Under the pieces are notes generated by a model that had not been told where the DNA came from, ran no database searches, and saw only the letters and a list, made by a program, of their open reading frames with translations. DNA of 64,000 bases from Halorientalis pallida (lineage in GTDB: Archaea; Halobacteriota; Halobacteria; Halobacteriales; Haloarculaceae): contig NZ_RDFA01000004.1 of assembly GCF_004118325.1 (NCBI RefSeq), positions 372,001 to 436,000 of the forward strand. The letters are read 5' to 3'. Positions 27,686 to 35,782 of this stretch are shown piece after piece (position 1 is the first letter of the stretch; every line of letters starts with the position of its first letter). Position numbers and translations under genes: made by a program.

Positions 27686-28207
27686 ATGTCGGACCGCGAC
27701 CTCGAACTGCCGTCGCGACGCGCGATCTACCAGCGCATCGCCGACGAGCCAGGGGTTCACTTCCGGGCGCTGTTGGGCGATCTCGACTACGCGCAGGGGA
27801 CGCTCCAGTACCACCTCCGCTGGCTGGCCGACGAGAATCTGATCGAGGTGTCCGACGACGGGAAGTACACGCGATACTATCCGGCCGCCGAGTTCGACGA
27901 GACCGATCAGGCCGTGATGAACGCGCTCCGGCGCGAGTACAGCCGCCGCGTCCTCGCACACCTACTCACCGACGGCCCGCTCTCGACGACGGAGTTGAGC
28001 GACCGCCTCGACAAGGCCAACTCGACGATCTCCTGGCACCTCTCGAAACTGGCCGACGCAGGCCTCGTCACGAAAGAACGGAACGGACGCAGTGTGATCT
28101 ACGAGGTGACCGAACCCGACCGAGTCGCGATGCTGTACACCGTCCACCGGGGCTCGTTTACCGACCGGGTCGTGGATCGCCTGCTGGGACTGTGGGACAG
28201 CTACTGA
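27686..28207 (+). CDS. tandem winged-helix transcriptional regulator
   Basis: 173 aa with two winged-helix units: residues about 8-70 (RRAIYQRIADEPGVHFRALL, GTLQYHLRWLADENLIEV, wing GKYTRYYP) and about 85-150 (RRVLAHLLTDGPLSTTELS, STISWHLSKLADAGLV, wing GRSVIYEVT). This double MarR/ArsR-like layout is common among haloarchaeal regulators. No effector domain or metal Cys cluster. Co-transcribed with the preceding membrane protein and overlapping the convergent gene by 7 bp. ATG 27686 preferred over GTG 27683. Confidence 0.85.
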   Translation: MSDRDLELPSRRAIYQRIADEPGVHFRALLGDLDYAQGTLQYHLRWLADENLIEVSDDGKYTRYYPAAEFDETDQAVMNALRREYSRRVLAHLLTDGPLSTTELSDRLDKANSTISWHLSKLADAGLVTKERNGRSVIYEVTEPDRVAMLYTVHRGSFTDRVVDRLLGLWDSY

Positions 28208-28743
28208 CCAGTTGCCGTCGGACCGATCCCAGACAGCACCAGCCCGCGCAACAGGAGGACGTACGCGAGAAAGACCAGCGAAGGGATCACGAGGGGGCGA
28301 ACGAGGCCCGCCGCATCCGTGCCGACCGCGGCCGCATGAACCGTCCCGGAGACGAAGCCGCCGTAGGCGAGCGCGTGGACGACACGCGGTCCCCAGGGCC
28401 GGTCGAACCGATTGGCGTCGAGGACCCCCAGGACCGCCACGACCAGCAGGCCCAGGGCACCGACACCGACCGCCAGCCCGACGAGGAAGTACGACTGCGT
28501 GTACGACGGTTCGGGGACCGCGCCGGTGAGAACGAACCACGCGTCCACCACTCCGAGGCTGGCGTGCAACAGCGTCACGAGCATCGCGAAGACCGACAAC
28601 TCGACGTGGACGCGTCGCGCCGCCTCGTGCAGCGTGCCGAACGGGTCGGTGTTGTAAAAGATGCCGGTCAGCACTGACAGATACAGCGACGGATAGGCGA
28701 GGAGGGCGGCGGCCCGGTCGAGATACCAGACGAGGGTGCTCAT
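28201..28743 (-). CDS. multi-helix membrane protein, cytochrome b-like
   Basis: 180 aa with about five or six membrane helices. His residues lie within or at the ends of helices (TLHEAARRVHVEL, TLLHASLGVVDAW, RVVHALAYGG, TVHAAAVG), as in b-type haem membrane cytochromes (cytochrome b561/ferric-reductase-like). The assignment is by pattern only. It is the last gene of a tightly packed four-gene leftward operon with a flavin transferase (ApbE) and a calcium-repeat protein, which together suggests membrane electron transfer. Its ATG overlaps the previous stop (ATGA, 28740-28745 region). Confidence 0.65.
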   Translation of the reverse strand: MSTLVWYLDRAAALLAYPSLYLSVLTGIFYNTDPFGTLHEAARRVHVELSVFAMLVTLLHASLGVVDAWFVLTGAVPEPSYTQSYFLVGLAVGVGALGLLVVAVLGVLDANRFDRPWGPRVVHALAYGGFVSGTVHAAAVGTDAAGLVRPLVIPSLVFLAYVLLLRGLVLSGIGPTATGQ

Positions 28744-29030
28744 CAGGACGCCCCCGTCGTCTCGACGACGTCCGGGCAGCCGTCGCCGTCCCGGAACCCG
28801 TTGTCCGTCTCGGGTCGCTGTGGACACCGATCCGTCGAGTCGGGGACGCCGTCGCCGTCGTAGTCGCCCTGGGCCTGCCGGGCCGTCACTGTCTGTTCGA
28901 CCAGCGCTGTCTGCTCGTTCGTGGTCGCCTGCGTGGCCCGAACGTCGCCGACCTGACAGACGAGGGGGACGGTCGCCACGACGACGATCACCGCCACGAC
29001 GGTGATCCGCTGGTTAGCGGTCCAGGACAT
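28743..29030 (-). CDS. small exported thrombospondin-type-3 calcium-repeat protein
   Basis: 95 aa: N-terminal membrane segment or signal (ITVVAVIVVVATVPLVC), a polar helix, then DYDGDGVPDSTDRCPQ and GFRDGDGCPDVVE, which are the DxDxDGxxDxxDxCP repeats of the TSP3 family and bind calcium. Too short to be a full TSP3 stalk. It overlaps the apbE end by 17 bp and the next start by a few bases, so it belongs to the same operon; a partner of the cytochrome-like membrane protein on the outer face is the likely setting. Confidence 0.75.
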   Translation of the reverse strand: MSWTANQRITVVAVIVVVATVPLVCQVGDVRATQATTNEQTALVEQTVTARQAQGDYDGDGVPDSTDRCPQRPETDNGFRDGDGCPDVVETTGAS

Positions 29031-29886
29031 GACTGTCGAATCCCGTCGTCTCGTGGAACACGCCGTCGTGGACGACGAGCGCTTCGAGTCCGGTCCAGTC
29101 TTCGGCCAAGTCGACGGCGGCGTCGAGGGGCAGCGCCGCGAGCGTCGTCGCGAGCGCGTCGGCTTCCATGCAGTCGCGCCTGGCGAGTACCGTCACCGAC
29201 TCGTGGCGCGCGCCGAGGCGCTCCGCCGTCGGCTCGTAGACGTGATCGACACCCCCGCGCCGTCGGCGATAGCTCCCCGAGGTCGCGACTGCCCAGTCGG
29301 TGTCGAGGACTCGCAGGGGTTTCTCGTCGCCGTAGGGACTCTCGACGGCGACCGCCCCGGTCGGCGGGGACACGTCGCCGCCGCCGCTGACGAATCCACG
29401 CCGACCCAGACCCGTGAGTTCCGCGGCCGCCCGGTCCACAACGTACCCCTTTGCGAGCCCGTTGAGATCGAGCGGCACCTCGGTGACGATCCGATCGCCG
29501 TCGATCCGGATCGTTCCGGTCTCGAAACGCTCCGGGAGCGAGTCGGTCTCGCCACGAAGGTAGGCCTTGAGTTCGTGCTCGACGGTGCCCTGATGGATGT
29601 CGAACACACCGTCGGTTCGGTCGTAGTATTCCAGTCCCCGACGGACGACGGTGGCGACGTGCTCGTCCTCGACGACGCCGCCGCGGTTCAGCTCGCTGAC
29701 CCCGCTCGCGTCGTCGAACGCGTCCAGTCGCGCTTCGAGGCGCTCGGCCAGCCGCCGAGCGGCCCTGGCCGCGTCACCCGCCCGAAATCCCGCCGACTGA
29801 ATCACGAACGTCGTATCACAACACCTGAACGTCAGGCGTTCGTCACCGACACGTTCGTACACCGACGTCGGATCAGTCGTTGTCAC
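29014..29886 (-). CDS. apbE: FAD:protein FMN transferase (ApbE family)
   Basis: 290 aa from GTG 29886, which overlaps the upstream gene's end by 14 bp; longer frames read through Arg-rich shadow sequence. ApbE marks are in order: DLNGLAKGYVVDRAA, FVSGGGDV, AVATSGSYRRR and MEADALATTLAAL. ApbE moves FMN from FAD to a Thr of redox proteins such as RnfG/NqrC-type subunits. No signal peptide or lipobox is seen, unlike many bacterial ApbE proteins, so it may act in the cytoplasm. No target flavoprotein motif (S/T-G-A-T) is obvious in the neighbours. Confidence 0.88.
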   Translation of the reverse strand: MTTTDPTSVYERVGDERLTFRCCDTTFVIQSAGFRAGDAARAARRLAERLEARLDAFDDASGVSELNRGGVVEDEHVATVVRRGLEYYDRTDGVFDIHQGTVEHELKAYLRGETDSLPERFETGTIRIDGDRIVTEVPLDLNGLAKGYVVDRAAAELTGLGRRGFVSGGGDVSPPTGAVAVESPYGDEKPLRVLDTDWAVATSGSYRRRRGGVDHVYEPTAERLGARHESVTVLARRDCMEADALATTLAALPLDAAVDLAEDWTGLEALVVHDGVFHETTGFDSHVLDR

Positions 29887-30175
29887 CGAACCACCCCTCC
29901 CCGTCCTCGTGCTCTTCTTCTTCGTGTTCCTCGTACTCCTCGCGTTCTTCGTCGTGGCCGGAGCCTGTCTGGACGGCCGGCGTGAAGTTCTCATTCGGGG
30001 CGGGCGCGTCGCCGGTGGTCTGTGCGTTCGCTGGCGTCGAGTCGCCAGTCGTCGGGTCGTCGGGCGAGGCGATTCCACCGACGGGAGCGCCGAGTGCGAC
30101 GGCCAGCACCGCCGTCAGGAGGGCCCCCGCGAGCGTGAACGCCACGAGTCGGTTGGTGGGGATCGGGAGCCGCAT
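29873..30175 (-). CDS. small exported acidic protein, first gene of the apbE operon
   Basis: 100 aa: signal or anchor segment (LVAFTLAGALLTAVLAVALG), a Pro/Thr/Asp spacer, and an acidic tail (EEREEYEEHEEEEHEDGEG) with three His that could bind metal ions. Unknown family. Heads the leftward operon with apbE, the TSP3-repeat protein and the cytochrome-like protein. The gap to the divergent DUF2267 gene (30176-30396) would hold promoters for both; CTATTTGA on the minus strand near 30247-30254 is a candidate. Confidence 0.65.
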   Translation of the reverse strand: MRLPIPTNRLVAFTLAGALLTAVLAVALGAPVGGIASPDDPTTGDSTPANAQTTGDAPAPNENFTPAVQTGSGHDEEREEYEEHEEEEHEDGEGWFGDND

Positions 30176-30396
30176 CGTCAGATCACTCCGACTTCGGTCG
30201 CGAGCCGGTCATTGCGTGGAGTCATACGCGTAGAGCGTGAGTGAGGTCTCAAATAGCCGTTCGCGTCCATCGGTCGAATGTTCGTCCAGTCGTCGAATCG
30301 TCGGCGGGGAGACGATGGCGATCGCCCATCCGGCAGGTCGGCGGTCGAACTGGCCCGAATATTCAAGCCGTCAGCGACGCGACCAGTCGTCGTTCG

Positions 30397-30798
30397 ATGC
30401 GAACCGACTACGACGCGATCGTGGACGACTTCGGGAGCCGGGCCGGGATCGAGAACATGGCCAACGCCGAGCGGGCCGCCATCGAGACCCTGCTCACGCT
30501 CGGGGAGTCGATCCCGACGGCCGAGGCCGACGCACTCGGGGTCGTCCTCCCGGGCGCACTCGGGGACGCGATCACCGAACACCGGGACACCCACGAGGAA
30601 CGGACCGCCGACGAGTTCGTCGTCCTGGTCGCCGACCGCGAGGGCATCGGCGTCAGCCCCGAGGACGCCGTGATCCACACCCGGGCCGCCATCGCCACCA
30701 TCGCCGCCCACGGCGGCGACGACGAGCTCCGCCGCGTCTACGACCACCTCCCCGAGGACTTCGACCCCCTGTTCGAGACCGCCGAACTCGCGGGCTGA
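30397..30798 (+). CDS. DUF2267 family protein
   Basis: 133 aa, acidic. Contains the DUF2267 layout of two similar helical halves: MRTDYDAIVDDFGSRAGI, ANAERAAIETLLTLGESI, then VLPGALGDAI, and EDAVIHTRAAIATIAAHGG with DELRRVYDHLPEDFDPLF. The family is widespread in bacteria and haloarchaea; its function is not established. Start at 30397 set by the family N-terminus and by the AT-rich GAATATTCAA about 30 bp upstream. Confidence 0.85.
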   Translation: MRTDYDAIVDDFGSRAGIENMANAERAAIETLLTLGESIPTAEADALGVVLPGALGDAITEHRDTHEERTADEFVVLVADREGIGVSPEDAVIHTRAAIATIAAHGGDDELRRVYDHLPEDFDPLFETAELAG

Positions 30799-30873
30799 GC
30801 CGTTCGGGCGTGTGGTTCCACCGCACGAACCACCGACACACTCATAGCGTTCTGTCTCTTTCGATCCGACACG

Positions 30874-31509
30874 ATGATGCTCCCGACCCACGCCCTGGCG
30901 GGGATGGCGCTGGCACTCCCGGTGATAGTCGTGGCTCCGGAGTTCGCGCCCGTCGCGCTCGCGGCCGGGTTCGCGGGCGGCGTCCTCCCGGATCTGGACA
31001 TGTACGTCGGTCACCGGAGGACGCTGCACTACCCGGTGTACTTCTCCGCACTCGCGGTCGGAGCGCTCGCGCTCGCGCTGGCAGTGCCGACCGCCCTCAC
31101 TGTGGGGCTGGCCTTCTGCCTGCTCGGCGCGGCCCTCCACAGCGTCACCGACGTGTTCGGCGGCGGGCTGGAGTTGCGCCCCTGGGAGGGGACCTCCGAC
31201 CGGGCCGTCTACGACCACTACCGCGGGCAGTGGCTCGCGCCACGGCGGTGGGTGGGCTACGACGGGTCGCCCGGCGACCTCCTGCTGTCGAGCCTGCTCG
31301 CCGTGCCGCTCCTGGTGACCGTCGACGGCGCGTTCCGGCTGGCCGTCCTCGGTGGCCTGGTCGTCGCGGTCGTCTACGCCACCGTCCGGCGGGCCCTCCC
31401 GACACTGGCCGAGCGGCTCGTCGACGAGTTCGGTGCGGTCCTGCCCGCCGTGGTCCTGGCACAGCTCCCCACGCGCTACCAGCAGGGTGTGGGGATCGAA
31501 GAGCAGTAG
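30874..31509 (+). CDS. YdjM-like membrane-bound metal-dependent hydrolase
   Basis: 211 aa, several membrane helices. The YdjM family pattern is visible: THALAGMALALP at the start, GGVLPDLDMYVGHRRTLHYP, and ALHSVTDVFGGGLELRPWE. The conserved His/Asp residues in these positions are thought to bind a metal ion at the membrane. Substrate unknown. Two ATG codons in tandem (30874, 30877). Next gene is another membrane protein on the same strand after 96 bp. Confidence 0.75.
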   Translation: MMLPTHALAGMALALPVIVVAPEFAPVALAAGFAGGVLPDLDMYVGHRRTLHYPVYFSALAVGALALALAVPTALTVGLAFCLLGAALHSVTDVFGGGLELRPWEGTSDRAVYDHYRGQWLAPRRWVGYDGSPGDLLLSSLLAVPLLVTVDGAFRLAVLGGLVVAVVYATVRRALPTLAERLVDEFGAVLPAVVLAQLPTRYQQGVGIEEQ

Positions 31510-31605
31510 TTTCTCGTGACCGGCGATGCTCGTCCCTCCTGAGATGAGACGGTCGAGTGCTGGCGTGTCCCTGGACGGAGAGACGGTCCGGGATGGAGGG
31601 CGAGC

Positions 31606-32268
31606 GTGACCGACGCCATCGCTGGGCTGGCACTGGTCCTCCAGCTCGCCGTCCTCGGGACCCTCGGCGAGGCCGCTCGCCGCCGGAACGTCGCCGCGGC
31701 GGTGAACGCGCTCTTTGCCCTCGCCGTCACCCTGCTCCCGGCACTGGCCGGCGTCGTCGCGCCGTCGGTCGTGGTCGATCCGACGGTCCCGCTCTGGATC
31801 GCGCTGGCCGGCTTCCTCCACTCGTTAGGGATGCTCGGCCTCTACGAGTCGGTCTGGTGGTGGGACCACCTCAGCCACACCGTCTCCGCGGCGCTAGTGG
31901 CCGCCCTCCTGTACGCCGCACTCGTCGTCGCCTACACACCCTCGGTGGGCGTCCTCGCGGTCGCCACACTCGTCTTCACCTTCGCCGTCGGCGTGTTCTG
32001 GGAACTGATCGAACTCGTCGCCCGCGAAGTCGGCGACCGCTTCGACGTGGAGCCTGTCCTCGTTCACTACGGCTGGCGCGACACCGCCTACGACCTCGTG
32101 TTCGACGTGGTCGGCGCACTGCTGATCGTCGGCTTCGAGGTGGGCGTGTTCGTCCCCCTGATCGACCGGTTCCCACGGGCGGCCGAGACGCTCGTGGTCG
32201 GCGGTGGTGGCGTAGTGCTGGTCGGGTCGGTGGTGATGACGGTGGTCGTGTGGCCGATGGAGGAGTGA
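31606..32268 (+). CDS. DUF2238-like multi-helix membrane protein
   Basis: 220 aa from GTG 31606. About six helices with conserved polar sites: LYESVWWWDHLSHTVSA, VGVFWELIELVAREVGDR and DTAYDLVFDVVGALLI, matching the YjdF/DUF2238 family in layout (paired acidic residues and His inside the membrane). Function not established. Probably independent or loosely co-transcribed with the YdjM-like gene. Confidence 0.75.
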   Translation: MTDAIAGLALVLQLAVLGTLGEAARRRNVAAAVNALFALAVTLLPALAGVVAPSVVVDPTVPLWIALAGFLHSLGMLGLYESVWWWDHLSHTVSAALVAALLYAALVVAYTPSVGVLAVATLVFTFAVGVFWELIELVAREVGDRFDVEPVLVHYGWRDTAYDLVFDVVGALLIVGFEVGVFVPLIDRFPRAAETLVVGGGGVVLVGSVVMTVVVWPMEE

Positions 32269-32373
32269 GCGGGACCAGTAGCCCGATCGAACGCGGAGGA
32301 GCAGTAACGTGTCGCGGCCGGTTGCTTGCCCGTGTCGCCGTCTTTTTCCACGCCCGGCGCGACCGTGTATGCC

Positions 32374-33390
32374 ATGGCCGATACAATGCGTGCCGCGGTC
32401 GTTCCGGAAGCCGGCGGCGACTTCGAGTTCGTCGAACGCGAGATACCCGAGCCCGACCCCGGCGAGGTCAGGATCGCCGTCGAGGCCTGCGGGATCTGTC
32501 ACAGCGACGTCTTCGCCAAGGAGGGGACCTATCCGGGGATCAGCTATCCTCGCGTCCCGGGCCACGAGATCGCCGGCCGCGTCGACGCCGTCGGGGATCG
32601 CGTCACCGCCTGGGCCGAGGACGACCGGGTCGGCGCGGGCTGGCACGGCGGCCACTGTTTCACCTGCGATCCCTGCCGGCGCGGGAACTTCCTCCAGTGT
32701 GAGAACGGCGAGATCACCGGCATCACCTTCGACGGCGGCTACGCCGAGTACGTGACTGTCCCGAGCGAGGCCGTCGCATCGGTGCCCGACGACCTCGACG
32801 CGGCCGACGCCGCCCCGCTACTCTGTGCGGGCGTCACGACCTTCAACGCCCTGCGCAACAGCGACGCCCAGCCGGGGGACCTCGTCGCCGTGCAGGGCGT
32901 GGGCGGCCTCGGGCACCTCGGACTCCAGTACGCCCACGCCGCCGGCTACGAGACCGTCGCGATCTCGCGGAGCCCGGACAAAGAAGACCTCGCGCGCTCG
33001 CTGGGCGCGGATCACTTCGTGAACGCCGCCGAGACCGATCCCGCGGAGCGCTTGCAGGCACTCGGCGGCGCACGGGTGGTCCTCGCGACGGCACCCGCAA
33101 GCGACGCCATCTCGTCGGTGGTCGACGGCATCGGCATCGACGGCTCCGTGGTCGTCGTCGGCGTCCCCGGTGCGCCCATCGAAGTCGACGCCAACACACT
33201 CATCGGGACCCGCGGCGGCGTCGAGGGGTGGGGCTCCGGCCACGCCCGCGACTCCCAGGACACCCTGGAGTTCAGCGCCCTGCGCGACGTGACCCCCGAG
33301 ATCGAGACCTACCCGCTCGACGACGTCGAGGCGGCCTACGAGCGCATGATCGAGAACGAGGCACGGTTCCGGGTCGTCCTGGAACCCTGA
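32374..33390 (+). CDS. zinc-dependent alcohol dehydrogenase (MDR superfamily)
   Basis: 338 aa. Catalytic zinc ligands in ACGICHSDVF and the PGHE motif; structural zinc Cys set C-x2-C-x2-C-x7-C in HCFTCDPCRRGNFLQC; Rossmann site VQGVGGLGHLGLQYA. Length and motifs fit class III-type NAD(P)-dependent alcohol dehydrogenases (AdhP-like). The substrate cannot be read from sequence. Start at 32374 set by the family N-terminus (MRAAVV). Followed by an SDR gene, but with a separate T-rich promoter-like element at about 33472. Confidence 0.9.
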   Translation: MADTMRAAVVPEAGGDFEFVEREIPEPDPGEVRIAVEACGICHSDVFAKEGTYPGISYPRVPGHEIAGRVDAVGDRVTAWAEDDRVGAGWHGGHCFTCDPCRRGNFLQCENGEITGITFDGGYAEYVTVPSEAVASVPDDLDAADAAPLLCAGVTTFNALRNSDAQPGDLVAVQGVGGLGHLGLQYAHAAGYETVAISRSPDKEDLARSLGADHFVNAAETDPAERLQALGGARVVLATAPASDAISSVVDGIGIDGSVVVVGVPGAPIEVDANTLIGTRGGVEGWGSGHARDSQDTLEFSALRDVTPEIETYPLDDVEAAYERMIENEARFRVVLEP

Positions 33391-33501
33391 GCGGGCGGCG
33401 ATCCCACCGGGACGGCGACCGGCGTGGTGGTGGCCGAGGCGGAGGGTCCTGCGACGGGCAGTGGAGAGCGGTTTTTGCGGCTGGAGGCCCAACGCTCGAC
33501 G

Positions 33502-34407
33502 ATGACACGGACAGTGCTCGAACGGGCCGGCGTCACCGAGCGCGACCTGACGGGATCGACAGCGCTGGTAACTGGATCGACGAGCGGGATCGGCCGGGAA
33601 GCGGCCCTCGCGCTGGGCGACCTCGGCGCGGACGTGATCGTCCACGGCCGAGACGAGGGTGCCGGCGAGGAAGTCGTCGACGACCTCACTGCTCGCGGGA
33701 GCGACGCGGCGTTCGTCCGCGCGGACTTCGCCAGCGTCGAGGCCGTACGGGACCTGGCCGAGACGGTCCGCGAGCGGACGGACACGCTCGACGTCCTCGT
33801 GAACAACGCGGGTGGCTTCTTCAGCGAAGGGCGGACGACCGACCTCGGCGTCGAGTACACGTTCCACGTGAACCACCTCTCGCCGTACCTGCTGACCGCG
33901 GAGCTCGTCGATCTGGTCCCCGACGGCGGGCGGATCGTGACGACCGCCTCGGCGGCCCACCGCGGTGGAAGTCTCGATCTGGGAGCCATCGAGTCCACCG
34001 ACGGCTACTCCGGAATGTTGGCGTACAGCCGGTCGAAGCTGGCGAACGTACTGTTCGCCTTCGAACTCGATCGGCGACTGGACCGTCACGGCCGCGATGT
34101 CACCGCCAACGCCGTCCACCCGGGCGCGATCCCCGGCTCGAACTTCGCCCGCTTTCTTCCGGGCCCGCTCCCCCGTCTGGTGGGACTACTCGGTGGCCTC
34201 CCGTTCGTGACCGACGTGGAAGACGGGGCGGCCGCGCTCGTCCACGTCGCCGCCGCCGAGCGGACCGCCCACGTCTCCGGCCGGTACTTCGACCAGCAGG
34301 AACCGACGACCCCCGCGGCGGCCGCTCGCGACCCCGATACCCAGCGACGACTCTGGACCGAGAGCGCCGCCCTGCTGGGGATCGACGAACCGCTGGCCGA
34401 GGAGTGA
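33502..34407 (+). CDS. short-chain dehydrogenase/reductase, retinol-dehydrogenase-like
   Basis: 301 aa. Glycine motif TGSTSGIGREAAL near residue 26, NNAG at about 97, catalytic Ser in TTASAAHRGG and YSRSKLAN with the Tyr and Lys of the active site. The long C-terminus and HPGAIPGSNFARFLPG fit the retinol-dehydrogenase-like SDR group. Cofactor probably NADP(H); substrate unknown. Start set by a TTTTTG element at about 33472 near 26-30 bp upstream. Confidence 0.88.
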   Translation: MTRTVLERAGVTERDLTGSTALVTGSTSGIGREAALALGDLGADVIVHGRDEGAGEEVVDDLTARGSDAAFVRADFASVEAVRDLAETVRERTDTLDVLVNNAGGFFSEGRTTDLGVEYTFHVNHLSPYLLTAELVDLVPDGGRIVTTASAAHRGGSLDLGAIESTDGYSGMLAYSRSKLANVLFAFELDRRLDRHGRDVTANAVHPGAIPGSNFARFLPGPLPRLVGLLGGLPFVTDVEDGAAALVHVAAAERTAHVSGRYFDQQEPTTPAAAARDPDTQRRLWTESAALLGIDEPLAEE

Positions 34408-34414
34408 GCCCCGC

Positions 34415-34756
34415 TCACAACAACAGTTCCAGCCACCCCAGCGGCGCGAGTATTGCCAGGAGTGCGACCGCCCACGGGAGCCAGGCGGTCCCGAGGTCAC
34501 GGTGGCCGCCGATTCTGAAGAACACCGCGGTGAACGCACCGAGAACGACGACCTTCGCGCCGAGCCACACGGCGGGGTGGATCGAGAGCAGCGTCCGGAC
34601 GATCGCGGTATCCTCCTCGGCGACCCCGAAGGTAGCGACGCCCACCAGCGTCAGCACGGGGTCCCAGACGAGGTGGGCCACCAGCATGACCGCGATGCCC
34701 GCACGCCCGACTCGCTCGGTTCGGGTCCGTGCGCCGGAGGGGTCGTCGCCGGGCAT
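34415..34756 (-). CDS. small membrane protein, unknown
   Basis: 113 aa with three hydrophobic segments (AGIAVMLVAHLVWDPVLTLV, the GAKVVVLGAFTAVFF region and LPWAVALLAILAPLG). Converges with the SDR gene after 7 bp. No family recognised. Confidence 0.6.
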   Translation of the reverse strand: MPGDDPSGARTRTERVGRAGIAVMLVAHLVWDPVLTLVGVATFGVAEEDTAIVRTLLSIHPAVWLGAKVVVLGAFTAVFFRIGGHRDLGTAWLPWAVALLAILAPLGWLELLL

Positions 34757-34838
34757 CGACGACGATAGAGCCCCGAGCCACTTGGTCCGACCGCCGGCCC
34801 GACGCGGGGTTTTTGCCCGTGTGGTCCGAGGCTCGGGT

Positions 34839-34958
34839 ATGGCGACACTGCTGCGCTGTGAGTCCTGCGGCGAGGGGTTCGAGTGTGCCGACGAAGACTT
34901 CTACGCGACCTGTCCACACTGTGGCGCGCGGTTCCAGCCCCGCGCCGGTTCGTGCTGA
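34839..34958 (+). CDS. 39-aa zinc-ribbon microprotein
   Basis: ATG 34839 to TGA 34956-34958. The peptide begins MATLLRCESCGEGFECADED and continues with a second CPHCGARF knuckle, so two CxxC pairs form a zinc ribbon; two further Cys lie at positions 16 and 39. A TTTTTGCC element about 28 bp upstream fits a leaderless start. Such microproteins are common and poorly studied in haloarchaea; nucleic-acid or protein binding is the usual guess. Confidence 0.75.
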   Translation: MATLLRCESCGEGFECADEDFYATCPHCGARFQPRAGSC

Positions 34959-34973
34959 AGAGGGTGTGGCCCG

Positions 34974-35711
34974 TCAGCGTTCGGGAAGCCGACCGCCGTC
35001 GACGGCGACGTTCTCGCCGCTGATGTAGGCGGCCGCGTCGCTCGTGAAAAAGAGCAAGGGCGCGGCGACGTCCTCGAAGCTCGCGGCCCGGCCCCGCGGG
35101 AACGACGAGACGTCCGAGACCGTGTTCTCGACGGCGAACGGGGAGACGGCGTTGACCGTGATCCCGTCCTCGGCGGTGTCGGCGGCGAGCATCCGCGTGA
35201 ACATCAACACGCCCGTCTTGGCCACGAAGTACGGGAAGTTCACCGGGTGGGCGTGCATCCGATCGCTGTCGGCGAAGCCGACGTTGACGATCCGGCCCCA
35301 CTCCTGATCGCGCATCCCGTCGAGTGCCCGCCGCGAACAGAGGACCGTCCCGTAGAACGTGCTCTCGACCACGTCGCGCCAGGCCGCCCACTCGATGTCC
35401 GCCCAGTGGCGGGCGTCGAAGTTGCCGACGTTGTTGACCAGGACGTCGACCGTGCCGAGGTCCGCCTCGACGGCCGCGAACAGGTCGTCCACGTCGTCGG
35501 GATCGGTCACGTCGCCCTGAACCGTCGTGGCGTCGACCCCGTACTCGCGGGCGTCCTCGGCCGTCGTCCGTGCGGCGTCGGCGCTCTCGTTGTAGTGGAC
35601 CGCCACGTCGGCACCGCAGGCCGCCAGCGTCAACAGCAGTTCGCGTCCCACACGCGTCGCGCTCCCGGTAACCAGTGCCGTCCGTCCGTCGAGATCGGGT
35701 GCCAGCTCCAT
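34974..35711 (-). CDS. SDR family oxidoreductase (FabG-like)
   Basis: 245 aa. TGSATRVGRELLLTLA cofactor loop, DVLVNNVGNF (NNVG in place of NNAG), catalytic Tyr/Lys in YFVAKTG, then VNAVSPFAVENTVSD and the C-terminal GENVAVDGGRLPE. The Ser of the active site would be in FADSDRM, 12 residues before Tyr; the usual SS pair is missing. The C-terminal VDGG is typical of FabG-like enzymes. Sits 71 bp downstream of the P450 gene on the same strand, so the two may act on one pathway. Confidence 0.87.
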   Translation of the reverse strand: MELAPDLDGRTALVTGSATRVGRELLLTLAACGADVAVHYNESADAARTTAEDAREYGVDATTVQGDVTDPDDVDDLFAAVEADLGTVDVLVNNVGNFDARHWADIEWAAWRDVVESTFYGTVLCSRRALDGMRDQEWGRIVNVGFADSDRMHAHPVNFPYFVAKTGVLMFTRMLAADTAEDGITVNAVSPFAVENTVSDVSSFPRGRAASFEDVAAPLLFFTSDAAAYISGENVAVDGGRLPER

Positions 35712-35782
35712 ACCCGTGTCAGGGCCTGGATCGACTTGAATCCAGCCGCGTCGTCCGACCGGAGGGGACGGTCCTGCCGACG

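Noticed and set aside
30178-31821. 547-codon minus-strand frame
   Set aside because: Crosses three well-supported plus-strand genes (DUF2267, YdjM-like, DUF2238-like) and has low-complexity shadow composition.
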